Shown: positions 7,809 to 15,104, counted from the first letter of the stretch. The stretch: 15,171 nucleotides of DNA from JAQIBY01 sp034658655 (GCA_034658655.1 JAYEFQ010000081.1:1-15171), one strand, 5' to 3'. Program-made: numbers and translations. The notes: generated by a model from the letters alone, not told the origin.

Positions 7809-8597
7809 CTAATTGTTTTTGGTTTTTGAAAGCTTAAAAATAAGTGGATATTTTGACTTTGCCGAATTTCTCGAGCATGAATTAAAATGCCACCACTCAT
7901 AATTAATAGGCGAGAAACCAGCTTTACGCATCATTGTCCGCAAAATCAAGCGGTTATCATAAGCAATTTGCGATATTTTTCCTGCACTTACCATTTCTGC
8001 CTCATTCACCGTATATGCCGTATCGCTAAAATGATCAAAACCTGTTCCCATTTCCAGATATTCACCAGATACTGTAACCAATGTAACATCAACCGCAGCA
8101 CCAAAATTATGCAACGAACGTTTGTCTGGAGGAGTAACATACCAATGTCGGCGTTTTAGCGGCACATCACACAATTCCCACATTTTCGTTTGCACAGAAA
8201 CCGGACGAACAGCATCCCAAACCAACAATCGTAATTCAGGATACTCTTTTTGCAATAAGTGAGAAGCATTCACCAATTTTTTAGCAACATCAGGCTGCAA
8301 ATACGCCCGTTTCAAATCACCGTACAAATTAGTTTTTACGAAATTATCACTACTTGAATATTTTAAATCCACAACAATACTGCTGTCAAGACTTTGTATA
8401 TCAACAAGCCCAAGCGAATCAAAATACAAGGCCGTTTCAGAATTCACAGGAATCTCCGTTGCAACTTGCTGAACTTCAGACACTGTGTCAAAATCGCCAA
8501 ATGCATCATCAATACTCTGTTCAGAATCCACTCGATTGCAAGAACCATAAAAAAGGATCATCACAATCAGTAAATATGTTAAATTTATTATCCTCAT
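7809..8597 (-). CDS. VanX-like D-alanyl-D-alanine dipeptidase, probable lipoprotein (M15D)
   Basis: This is 262 residues from the ATG at 8595-8597; a TTG nine bases further upstream is a poorer start. The N terminus is a lipoprotein signal with FYGSC, Cys20. The M15 zinc peptidase core is complete: SLHNFGAAVD at 161-170 supplies the S-x-H-x-x-G-x-A-x-D motif with zinc ligands His163 and Asp170, and EWWHF at 234-238 supplies the catalytic Glu234 and zinc ligand His237. WDAVRP at 127-132 matches the VanX/DdpX arginine motif (Arg131). The enzyme should split D-Ala-D-Ala (or a related dipeptide) into free amino acids, here in the periplasm because of the lipid anchor, unlike cytoplasmic VanX. First gene of an operon with a symporter (1-bp gap) and a porin. 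No vanH, vanA or vanRS genes are nearby, so nutrient scavenging or wall recycling is more likely than glycopeptide resistance. Confidence 0.9.
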   Translation of the reverse strand: MRIINLTYLLIVMILFYGSCNRVDSEQSIDDAFGDFDTVSEVQQVATEIPVNSETALYFDSLGLVDIQSLDSSIVVDLKYSSSDNFVKTNLYGDLKRAYLQPDVAKKLVNASHLLQKEYPELRLLVWDAVRPVSVQTKMWELCDVPLKRRHWYVTPPDKRSLHNFGAAVDVTLVTVSGEYLEMGTGFDHFSDTAYTVNEAEMVSAGKISQIAYDNRLILRTMMRKAGFSPINYEWWHFNSCSRNSAKSKYPLIFKLSKTKNN

Positions 8598-8658
8598 TTT
8601 TGGCAATGAAATTAGTCTTTTAAAAGGAAAATACCAATAACTTAGATGTATTTTATTA

Positions 8659-8810
8659 GGCTGCCGAACGGTCTGCGGCCTATAGCCGCTTACTGCTCTG
8701 TCAGTGTTGCAATGCCAGCTGCTTGAGCTTCCTCCGGTCGCTAAGCATCAGGCGCAACACTAAAACATCGCAGCAATCGGGCTGCCGGCCTCCGCCCTGG
8801 CAGAAATCCG
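8659..8810. repeat. GC-rich structured island, possible dispersed repeat or ncRNA remnant
   Basis: Visible structure includes GGCTGCCG as a direct repeat at 8659-8666 and 8780-8787. Hairpin arms are GCGGC/GCCGC (8675-8679 and 8685-8689), AGTGTTGC/GCAACACT (8703-8710 and 8754-8761) enclosing an imperfect GCTTGAGC/GCTAAGC stem, and CTGCC/GGCAG (8782-8786 and 8799-8803). The base composition differs sharply from both flanks. It could be a mobile or repetitive extragenic element, or a structured RNA. No T-rich tail marks it as a simple terminator. Confidence 0.5.
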
Positions 8811-8876
8811 AACAAAAGTAATAATCAGAAAATCTGTTTTTTTAAGCCAATTAATGCAAAAACCTGACGAAATTTC

Positions 8877-8884
8877 TATCTTTG
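8877..8884 (+). promoter_or_regulatory. -7 element (TATCTTTG) of the S9 peptidase gene
   Basis: TATCTTTG matches the Bacteroidota TAnnTTTG consensus exactly and ends 22 bp before the ATG at 8907, a usual distance for this phylum. The -33 region is weak (TTAATG near 8851-8856). Confidence 0.55.
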
Positions 8885-8906
8885 TGATGAAAACAACAAA
8901 ATAATT

Positions 8907-11063
8907 ATGAAACGATTTTATCAAATTACCCTTACTTGCCTTGTGGCATTTTTATTTGTCGTACCAAATAGTATTGCACAAAAGAAAAATCTGAGTATGG
9001 AAGATGCTGTGGTCGGAATGTGGCGTCAATACTATCCTGAACACCGAAGAAACATGCAATGGCATGGCGACTCAAAACATATTACCTATATATCCTCCGA
9101 AGGCCTCATGCAAGAAAGCATTGGATCAGAGAAAAGCAAATGCATTTTAAATCTCAAAACGCTAAACGAAATATTAGAGACGGCAGAAATTTCCTCAGTA
9201 AAACGTTTCCCTTCAGTAAAATGGGTTAATTCAAATACGATTAGCCTCAACACAAACAATAATTACATACAAATCAACCTAAAAGACGAGGCTGTAATCA
9301 AACAAATTCAACTCCCTGAGGCAGCTGATAACACAGAAATCACACCAAACAAACAAAAAATCGCTTTTACAAGTGGGCATAATCTTGCGTTTTCAAATTC
9401 TAAGAAACTCACTCAAGTCACCAATCATCGTGATACCGATTTAACTGCAGGGCAAACCATAGCCAGAAATGAATTCGGAATTGATAAAGGAATTTTCTGG
9501 TCACCCGATTCAAAGAAAATGGCATATTACCTAAAAGATGAATCCATGGTAACTGATTTCCCTTTAGTTGATATCCGCAGCCGGGTTGCAACAGTTGACA
9601 ATACTAAATATGCCATGGCAGGTATGAAAAGCGAAGAATCAAAACTCATTGTACTTAATACAGAAACCAATTCAGAAGTTGAAATTAAAAGCACAGGAGA
9701 TGTCGAACAATATCTCACCAATGTTAGTTGGACACCAGACTCTAAACACATTCTAATTGCTGTGCTGAATCGTGGGCAAAATCACATGAAAATGAATATG
9801 TATCGTGCCGATGATGGCGAATTTGTACGTACACTATTTGAAGAAAGGCATGATAAATACGTTGAGCCACAACATCCTGCAATCTTTATTCCAGGCTCAA
9901 CAACAGATTTTATCTGGCAATCCCGCCGCGACGGATACAATCATCTTTATCTTTACACATCCAAAGGAAAATTAAAAAAGCAACTCACCACCGGAAATTG
10001 GGAAGTGACTGAGCTCATCGGTTTTACTCCAAATTCTGATTATCTCATTATTCAAGCAACAAAAGCCTCTCCTATTGAGCGTCATATTTACAAACTCAAT
10101 CTAACTAACAATGACTTAACACAATTAACAGATGCTGCAGGCGTGCATTCTGCGAATTTATCATCTAACGGAAAATATTTGCTTGACAATTATTCCTCCA
10201 CTGAGGTACCAAATGCATATGATATTATCGACTTGAACGGCAAACTAAAACGAAATATTTTAACAGCTGACAATCCCCTTACAGATGTAAATATGGGAGA
10301 AATGAAAATTGGCACCATAAAAGCAGCAGACGGAGAAACCGATTTATATTACCGTCTCATTTTACCACCAAATTTCGATCCCAATACGCTTTATCCAACA
10401 GTGGTTTATGTTTATGGTGGACCACATGCTCAGCTAATTACCAATTCATGGTTGGGCGGCGCCAGAGGATGGCAATATTTGATGGCACAAAAAGGATATG
10501 TCATGTTTACACTTGATAATCGTGGTTCAGCAAATCGTGGGGCAAATTTTGAAAATATCATCCACCGCAAACTCGGAGAACATGAAATGGCAGATCAAAT
10601 GAAAGGCATTGAATTCTTAAAAGCAAAAGATTATGTTGACACAGAACGCATTGGCGTACACGGCTGGAGCTTTGGCGGTTTTATGACCACCAATTTAATG
10701 CTCAATCATCCCGATGTATTTAAAGTTGGCGTGGCAGGTGGCTCTGTTATTGACTGGAAATATTATGAAATTATGTATGGCGAGCGCTATATGGACACGC
10801 CTGAAGAAAATCCGGAAGGTTATGAAGCCAATAATCTGGCGAAACAATGCGAAAAACTTGAAGGAAAACTCATGATGATTCACGGTGGCATTGATCCAGT
10901 TGTGGTTCAACAACATAGTCTGGTGTTTGTGCGAGAGTGCATCAAAAATCAAATTCCAATCGACTATTTTGTGTATCCAAGAGCAGAACACAATGTAGGC
11001 GGATATAACAGAATTCATCTCATGCAAAAAGTAACCGATTATTTTGATGATTATTTGAAGTAG
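8907..11063 (+). CDS. Exported S9-family peptidase, DPP IV / prolyl tripeptidyl peptidase-like
   Basis: This is 718 residues with a signal peptide (1-25, ending SIAQ). Residues about 50-455 form the eight-bladed beta-propeller of the DPP IV group, including WSPDSKKMAYYLKDESMVTD at 198-217, preceded by the conserved acidic ARNEFGIDKG segment at 186-195, which in this group positions the substrate amino terminus. Residues about 465-718 are the alpha/beta hydrolase domain, with GWSFGG giving nucleophile Ser588, GGIDP giving Asp663 and AEHNVGG giving His695. The length and the EFGI-type motif are closer to the tripeptidyl peptidase (PTP-A-like) branch than to classical DPP IV with its DWVYEEE motif; this subclass call is tentative. 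It should remove N-terminal di- or tripeptides ending in Pro/Ala from peptides in the periplasm. It is monocistronic and diverges from the dipeptidase-symporter-porin operon. Confidence 0.92.
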   Translation: MKRFYQITLTCLVAFLFVVPNSIAQKKNLSMEDAVVGMWRQYYPEHRRNMQWHGDSKHITYISSEGLMQESIGSEKSKCILNLKTLNEILETAEISSVKRFPSVKWVNSNTISLNTNNNYIQINLKDEAVIKQIQLPEAADNTEITPNKQKIAFTSGHNLAFSNSKKLTQVTNHRDTDLTAGQTIARNEFGIDKGIFWSPDSKKMAYYLKDESMVTDFPLVDIRSRVATVDNTKYAMAGMKSEESKLIVLNTETNSEVEIKSTGDVEQYLTNVSWTPDSKHILIAVLNRGQNHMKMNMYRADDGEFVRTLFEERHDKYVEPQHPAIFIPGSTTDFIWQSRRDGYNHLYLYTSKGKLKKQLTTGNWEVTELIGFTPNSDYLIIQATKASPIERHIYKLNLTNNDLTQLTDAAGVHSANLSSNGKYLLDNYSSTEVPNAYDIIDLNGKLKRNILTADNPLTDVNMGEMKIGTIKAADGETDLYYRLILPPNFDPNTLYPTVVYVYGGPHAQLITNSWLGGARGWQYLMAQKGYVMFTLDNRGSANRGANFENIIHRKLGEHEMADQMKGIEFLKAKDYVDTERIGVHGWSFGGFMTTNLMLNHPDVFKVGVAGGSVIDWKYYEIMYGERYMDTPEENPEGYEANNLAKQCEKLEGKLMMIHGGIDPVVVQQHSLVFVRECIKNQIPIDYFVYPRAEHNVGGYNRIHLMQKVTDYFDDYLK

Positions 11064-11114
11064 AATCAATTTATCAGCGAAATAAAAGACTATAAAGAAC
11101 TTCTAATAATTCTC

Positions 11115-11129
11115 AATATCACTGATATT
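11115..11129. terminator. Weak AT-rich hairpin between convergent genes
   Basis: AATATC-ACT-GATATT forms a 6-bp stem in the 65-bp space between the S9 peptidase (plus) and the C1 peptidase (minus), touching the stop codon of the latter. The convergent layout makes a two-way terminator expected, but the stem has little GC and no clear U-tract, so this is only a candidate. Confidence 0.3.
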
Positions 11130-12340
11130 TATTTGTCAAGCAAAGTTTTATGCACAGTAAAAGTCAAAATTTTTAATTTGATGTAATCTTCGTGCATGAA
11201 ATAATATCCAAATCTGCTACTGCTTTCATCCACATTACGAGAGCCGCTGCTTGAATCTTTCACAAGATACCACATGTCGCCCTTTTTCTTGGCATATCCT
11301 ATAATATGCATGATATGATCATCGCTACTTGAGCGATTTTGAAATCTAAATTCACGTGCGGTTTGTCCAATATACTTAGAGCGAATATCAAAATCGGGAA
11401 TCAAAGCCACATTAGTTTCTCTTGAAAATCCTGCCTCACTCACATCTCCACCAATTGCCACCGAATAGCCAGATTCTAAAGCCTTGTTCAGTAAATCCAT
11501 ATAATCATCAAGCGGCAAATTCAAATAATTAGTGCAATTCCACCAGTTGTCGGGAACATCGTATTTCCCTTTTTCATGAAACGGATATTCCATGCTCGAC
11601 ATAAGATCAACATAATCATCAGTCACAATTTTCAAATACTCATCACGGAATGTTTCGGGAGTCCAGGTTTTTTCGTCGTATTCAAAACGTTCAGGAACTG
11701 CTCCAATATGATAATCTAATATAGAGCGAACCGTTGAAATAACCTGCTCTTCAGCCCAAATTGCATTAGTTTTAATGTACTTTAAATAAGTCTGCAATTC
11801 TTTCATCATGGCAGAATGTGTATGATATTCTCTACCGTTCAAAAGCCCGTCATAAGCCACTTCTGGTACGGCACCATACATTTTCATCATGCGTGTAACC
11901 GCATTTGTCTGAGACCCTTGTGAAAAATGAGACTCGCCTCGTGTGCGAACAAATTCACGAGCTTTTTCAACATACTCCCAATACACGATATAAATTTCAG
12001 ACAATTTCACATCCTTATCTTGCAATCGCTTTACTTCAGATTCAAAAAATGAAGTTCCACCATAAGCCCAACAGGTTCCTGCATTTCCCTGTGACAAAGT
12101 GGGTTGCGCCCAAATCTCATCATATTCTTCACTCTCGTTCGGCAAATCCATATCCGACTGATCCATCTGAAAACGTCTATCGGGAACTTTTTTGGTCAGA
12201 CTTTCATTAACCTGACGAACATCACGCAAAATAAAATTTTGATAAAAACCGGGTTCATACGATTTAAAGATTGCTTTATCCGTTTGTCCTTGCATGACAA
12301 AGGGGGCAATTAAACATAAAGTGAGCAGTATTTTTTCCAT
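11129..12340 (-). CDS. Exported C1-family (bleomycin hydrolase/aminopeptidase C-like) cysteine peptidase
   Basis: This is 403 residues with a signal peptide (1 to about 19, ending MQGQ). Papain-fold motifs are QGNAGTCWAYGG at 84-95 with oxyanion Gln84 and nucleophile Cys90, and SDDHIMHIIGYA at 339-350 with the probable catalytic His342. The third triad position, normally Asn in (K/E)NSW, here lies in VKDSSSGS (360-367) and is Asp362, confirmed at codon level (GAT). The rest, including the long inserts between Cys and His and the Y-x-x-L-K-I-L-T-F-T-V tail, resembles the Bacteroidota bleomycin-hydrolase-like group, which have aminopeptidase-type activity. The enzyme should act in the periplasm, unlike the cytoplasmic PepC of Firmicutes. 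It lies 56 bp downstream of ribonuclease Z on the same strand but has its own candidate promoter. Whether Asp362 lowers activity cannot be judged from sequence. Confidence 0.87.
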   Translation of the reverse strand: MEKILLTLCLIAPFVMQGQTDKAIFKSYEPGFYQNFILRDVRQVNESLTKKVPDRRFQMDQSDMDLPNESEEYDEIWAQPTLSQGNAGTCWAYGGTSFFESEVKRLQDKDVKLSEIYIVYWEYVEKAREFVRTRGESHFSQGSQTNAVTRMMKMYGAVPEVAYDGLLNGREYHTHSAMMKELQTYLKYIKTNAIWAEEQVISTVRSILDYHIGAVPERFEYDEKTWTPETFRDEYLKIVTDDYVDLMSSMEYPFHEKGKYDVPDNWWNCTNYLNLPLDDYMDLLNKALESGYSVAIGGDVSEAGFSRETNVALIPDFDIRSKYIGQTAREFRFQNRSSSDDHIMHIIGYAKKKGDMWYLVKDSSSGSRNVDESSSRFGYYFMHEDYIKLKILTFTVHKTLLDK

Positions 12341-12359
12341 AATGTCAATATTTTCGTCT

Positions 12360-12367
12360 CAAAAATA
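12360..12367 (-). promoter_or_regulatory. Candidate -7 element (TATTTTTG) of the C1 peptidase gene
   Basis: On the minus strand TATTTTTG matches TAnnTTTG and ends 19 bp before the ATG at 12338-12340, in the 56-bp gap after ribonuclease Z. No clear -33 element was found. It suggests the peptidase can be transcribed separately from rnz. Confidence 0.4.
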
Positions 12368-12396
12368 TAAATTTCCGTTATTTTCTCAGCATTTTA

Positions 12397-13332
12397 TTAT
12401 TTTTCAACTGTTTCTCCTATCGGAATGCATTGATTTTCGTCAGCAGCCCTTGTTTGCGGGAAAATTGTCTGCGCCTCTTTCAAAAGTATATCTGCCGTTT
12501 TATATCGTGTCGAAAAATGCCCGATAATTAATGTTCCGACCTTTGCCGATTTCGCAACCTGTGCAGCCTGTTTTGCCGTAGAATGGAAATACGCCTCTTC
12601 CTTCCCTGCCATATCATCACCAAAGGTGGCTTCGTGATACAATAAATCAACATTTTTAACAAAAACGGCTGTTTTTGCATTATAAGTTGTATCGGAACAA
12701 TAAGCATACGAACGCGGTTTTTCAGCAGGGAAACAGAGTGTATCATTATCGGCAAGTTGTTTACCGGCGCGAATTAAATCGGCTCCCTGCTTTGTCCGAC
12801 GAATTTCAAGATAAGACATTTCATATTTCTCTATCATCTCTGTTCGTATATTACGATAATTGCTTTTTTCTTCGAACAAAAATCCGCAGGTTGGTATCCG
12901 GTGACGCAAGGGAAAAGAAAACACCTTCATACGCTTAGTTTCAAGAATAAGCATTTTCTTATCATAAGTTAATGAATGAAAAACAATTGGAAAATCTAGT
13001 GCTTTACCGGCTTGTGTCGATATAAATTTAATGATATGTTCTAATTTTTCATGTCCATAAATATTTAGAGCATGTTTACGACCGAGTAGCGCCATGGTAG
13101 AAAGCAACCCAAATAATCCGTAAAAGTGATCACCATGCAGGTGCGAAATAAAAATATGTCGTATTTGTTTGAAGGAAATTTTATTCTTTCTCAATTGCAT
13201 CTGGCAACCTTCGCCACAATCAATTAAAAAAACAGCATTGTCGGACTGTAAAGCTTGACTTGATGGAAAGCTCTCTGAGGTAGGTATAGCAGAACTTTTA
13301 CCAAGAATTGTAAGATTAAATATTTTACGCAT
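12397..13332 (-). CDS. rnz: Ribonuclease Z (tRNA 3' endonuclease)
   Basis: This is 311 residues, the usual length for the short bacterial form of about 300. It is a cytoplasmic metallo-beta-lactamase-fold endonuclease that trims the 3' end of tRNA precursors to allow CCA addition. The N-terminal strand with LTILGKSSAIPT (7-18) and LIDCGEGCQMQL (36-47) is typical. Zinc ligands are visible as SHLHGDH (His64, His66, Asp68, His69), LRHRIPTCGF (His144 within 142-151), CSDT (Asp214) and GHFSTRY (His272, 271-277). The segment around 155-200 fits the exosite arm region. The ATG at 13330-13332 is preceded by a perfect 19-bp palindrome only 9 bp upstream, which it shares with a divergent response-regulator gene. 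Confidence 0.95.
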   Translation of the reverse strand: MRKIFNLTILGKSSAIPTSESFPSSQALQSDNAVFLIDCGEGCQMQLRKNKISFKQIRHIFISHLHGDHFYGLFGLLSTMALLGRKHALNIYGHEKLEHIIKFISTQAGKALDFPIVFHSLTYDKKMLILETKRMKVFSFPLRHRIPTCGFLFEEKSNYRNIRTEMIEKYEMSYLEIRRTKQGADLIRAGKQLADNDTLCFPAEKPRSYAYCSDTTYNAKTAVFVKNVDLLYHEATFGDDMAGKEEAYFHSTAKQAAQVAKSAKVGTLIIGHFSTRYKTADILLKEAQTIFPQTRAADENQCIPIGETVEK

Positions 13333-13341
13333 AATAAATAA

Positions 13342-13360
13342 AATTTGATACTATCAAATT
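13342..13360. promoter_or_regulatory. Perfect 19-bp palindrome, candidate operator
   Basis: AATTTGATA-C-TATCAAATT has two perfect 9-base arms around one central base, in the 70-bp gap between rnz (minus) and the response-regulator gene (plus). It ends 9 bp before the rnz ATG and covers the TTTG at 13344-13347 that could be the -33 element of the regulator. A dimeric transcription factor bound here could control both genes; the divergent NarL-type regulator itself is the obvious candidate. Confidence 0.55.
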
Positions 13361-13374
13361 ATTTGCTAATTTAG
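13344..13374 (+). promoter_or_regulatory. Candidate promoter of the response-regulator gene
   Basis: TTTG at 13344-13347 is followed by a 19-bp spacer and TAATTTAG at 13367-13374, one base away from the TAnnTTTG -7 consensus. Spacing fits the Bacteroidota -33/-7 arrangement. The -33 element lies inside the palindrome at 13342-13360. Confidence 0.4.
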
Positions 13375-13402
13375 TTAGCTCTAATTAAAAAACACAAAGA
13401 TT

Positions 13403-14062
13403 ATGATAAAAGTTCTACTGGTAGATGATCATAAAATTGTAAGGGATGGGATTACCGCTTTATTAAAAAGTGAAAAAACAATTAAACTCGTTGGCGAATG
13501 CACTGATGGCTCAGAAGTTATGGGCTTTTTAGCAAGCAACAAAGTGGACGTAATTTTAATGGACATTATGATGCCGAATATCAACGGGATTGAAGCCGGG
13601 AAAATGGTAATGGAAAAATATACTGACATGCGAATATTAACTCTGAGCATGAATAATGATTTTGACTACATTCAAGAAATGTTGGAAATAAGTGCTGCCG
13701 GATATATTTTAAAAAACACAGGTGGAGCTGAATTAATCAAGGCAATAAAAACCGTGGCTGAAGGAAAACCCTATTTTTCACCAGAAGTTACTGATATTGT
13801 CATGAATAAACACATGAACAAGCAGAAAACAAAAAAAACCACGAGAAAAAACTCTGAACTCCTAGAGCAACTCACAAATCGCGAGGTTGAAATATTAAAA
13901 CTGATAGCACAAGAACTAACTAATATTGAAATTGGGGAACAATTATTTATTAGCCACAGAACTGTTGATACCCACCGAAGAAATTTACTGCAAAAACTCG
14001 GCGCAAAAAACTCCATTGGGCTTATCCGCTTCGCCTACAGTACCGGATTAATAACTGATTAA
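13403..14062 (+). CDS. NarL/LuxR-family two-component response regulator
   Basis: This is 219 residues. The N-terminal receiver domain (1 to about 120) has the acidic pair Asp8/Asp9, the phosphoacceptor Asp54 in VILMDIMMPNINGIEA, Ser82 at the conserved Thr/Ser position and Lys104 in AGYILKNT, all expected in an active receiver. A basic linker follows at 136-149. The C-terminal LuxR-type helix-turn-helix covers about 153-215 (LTNREVEILKLIAQELTNIE, then ISHRTVDTHRRNLLQKLGAK). Phosphorylation should cause dimerisation and DNA binding. No histidine kinase is present in the window, so the partner is encoded elsewhere. It diverges from rnz with a palindrome between them, suggesting autoregulation. 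The target genes are unknown. The stop codon lies within a tandem 9-base repeat. Confidence 0.93.
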   Translation: MIKVLLVDDHKIVRDGITALLKSEKTIKLVGECTDGSEVMGFLASNKVDVILMDIMMPNINGIEAGKMVMEKYTDMRILTLSMNNDFDYIQEMLEISAAGYILKNTGGAELIKAIKTVAEGKPYFSPEVTDIVMNKHMNKQKTKKTTRKNSELLEQLTNREVEILKLIAQELTNIEIGEQLFISHRTVDTHRRNLLQKLGAKNSIGLIRFAYSTGLITD

Positions 14063-14074
14063 TGAGATTAATGA
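14057..14074 (+). repeat. Two tandem copies of GATTAATGA
   Basis: The 9-base unit occurs at 14057-14065 and 14066-14074 and overlaps the stop codon of the response regulator. It is a short duplication, probably without function. Confidence 0.6.
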
Positions 14075-14135
14075 GTTCAGTTTAAAGAGTTTTAAATTTG
14101 AAAGTTTATAAAGGAGACTTCTATATATTTATTTC

Positions 14136-14167
14136 GCCTGCCCTGCCTACCCTACCGGCTGGCAGGC
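14136..14167. repeat. REP-like GC-rich hairpin
   Basis: GCCTGCC at 14136-14142 pairs with GGCAGGC at 14161-14167, enclosing a C-rich stretch (CTGCCTACCCTACCGGCT). It stands out from the AT-rich surroundings and resembles the short extragenic GC-rich palindromes scattered in many Bacteroidota genomes. It follows the response regulator and may also act as a transcription terminator or mRNA-stabilising hairpin. Confidence 0.5.
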
Positions 14168-14204
14168 ATCAAGATTTTTAGCGTTTTTTAAAGACAATGC
14201 AATT

Positions 14205-15038
14205 ATGCCAAAAGAACAAAATATAACATTCCATGCAGGCTTGCCCAGAACGGCATCAACCTTTTTGCAGCGCAATGTTTTCCCAGCATTTAAAGGTGTG
14301 AAATATGTGCGAAAACATGCATTCGGCAAGCATGATGAAATCATTGCAACTGCGAATAAGCCGGTCTTACTATCTACTGAAATGGATTTGGGAAAAGGCA
14401 AATCCAATTCCCAGGGCTTATACACCATAGCGAAAAAATACCCGAATACACGCATAGTTCTCGTCCTTCGCAGGCATGATAAATGAATAGCATCAAAGTA
14501 TAAATATCATATCCGAAAGAACGGGACAATGGATTTTAACACGTTTTTTAATGTGGAACCAAACAATGTTTTTTTTCGCCGGGAGCAACTTAGGTACAGA
14601 AAAATCATCGACACCATTGAATCTTTATTTACGCCTAGGCCACTTGTGATTTTTCATGAAGAAATAAAAAACGCACCAGAACAAATCATCGGGTTACTGG
14701 CTTCGTATTGTGATGCTGAGGTTGATGTTAATGATGTAAAAATGAACAAAGTCAATTATTCTTTTTCAGAAAAGCAATTGAAACTGCTACTCAAATTCAA
14801 CCGGCGATTTTCTTTTGATGAGAATAAACATGGCAGATTCAGAAAAAAAACACGTGCCGCGATGATACATACACTAGCATTTCTCGGACAATTCTTGCCT
14901 GTGAAAGGCAAAACAGATGCGCCCATTGTGCCTCCGGAAAAACTCAAACAAATCAGTGAAACTTATGCTGATGACTGGAAAGCCTGTCTTGAATATGCAT
15001 CAAAGGAAAGGAAGCTTTATTTGCCTGGAAGCAATTGA
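14205..15038 (+). pseudogene. Sulfotransferase-like gene interrupted by an in-frame TGA
   Basis: One continuous frame of 277 codons plus the final stop is broken only by TGA at 14484-14486 (codon 94). The first part has ITFHAGLPRTASTFLQRNVF at residues 7-26, matching the 5'-phosphosulfate-binding loop of sulfotransferases that use PAPS, and TRIVLVLRRHDK at 82-93, the start of the 3'-phosphate-binding region. After the TGA the frame continues at once with IASKYKYHIRKNG (95-107), which carries the expected Ser. Family members often have Trp at the interrupted position (R-R-H-D-x-W-I-A-S), so TGA most likely replaces TGG. The downstream half (about 168 codons from an ATG at 14529) completes a normal-sized enzyme. 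The intact product would sulfate a carbohydrate or other acceptor. It could be a true pseudogene or one base-calling error; TGA is a normal stop elsewhere in the window. Confidence 0.75.
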
Positions 15039-15104
15039 TATGTGTAATACCAAATTAATTTCAAAACACCTGATAACTAAAGTTTATAGTAGCTATCTAA
15101 AAAC

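Larger units (their letters stand above)
8598..8906. other. Divergent intergenic spacer containing a GC-rich structured island
   Basis: This 309-bp spacer separates two divergent genes. The outer parts are AT-rich and hold the promoter of the peptidase gene at 8907. From about 8659 to 8810 the sequence becomes GC-rich and is full of inverted repeats (listed separately). I found no convincing open frame, tRNA or rRNA in it. Confidence 0.7.

Noticed and set aside
7808..7900. Upstream ATG at 7900 for the symporter
   Set aside because: It would overlap the dipeptidase gene by about 90 bases and add a polar leader before the first membrane helix; the ATG at 7807 fits the family and leaves a 1-bp gap.
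7809..8597. Glycopeptide (vancomycin) resistance determinant
   Set aside because: Only a VanX-like enzyme is present, with a lipoprotein signal and linked to a transporter and porin; no vanH, ligase or VanRS genes are visible, and Gram-negative cells are normally protected by the outer membrane.
8598..8606. TTG at 8606 as start of the dipeptidase
   Set aside because: The ATG three codons downstream gives a normal lipoprotein signal peptide, so the rarer TTG is not needed.
10695..11069. Minus-strand frame opposite the 3' end of the S9 peptidase
   Set aside because: Antisense to the catalytic domain with Asp663 and His695; no signal, motif or start context of its own.
14147..14455. Minus-strand frame opposite the sulfotransferase-like gene
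   Set aside because: The plus strand carries the recognisable cofactor-binding motifs; the antisense product has none.
14484..14486. TGA read as Trp or selenocysteine
   Set aside because: TGA ends another gene in this window, and I recognise no selenocysteine insertion element after it; a nonsense mutation or base error is simpler.
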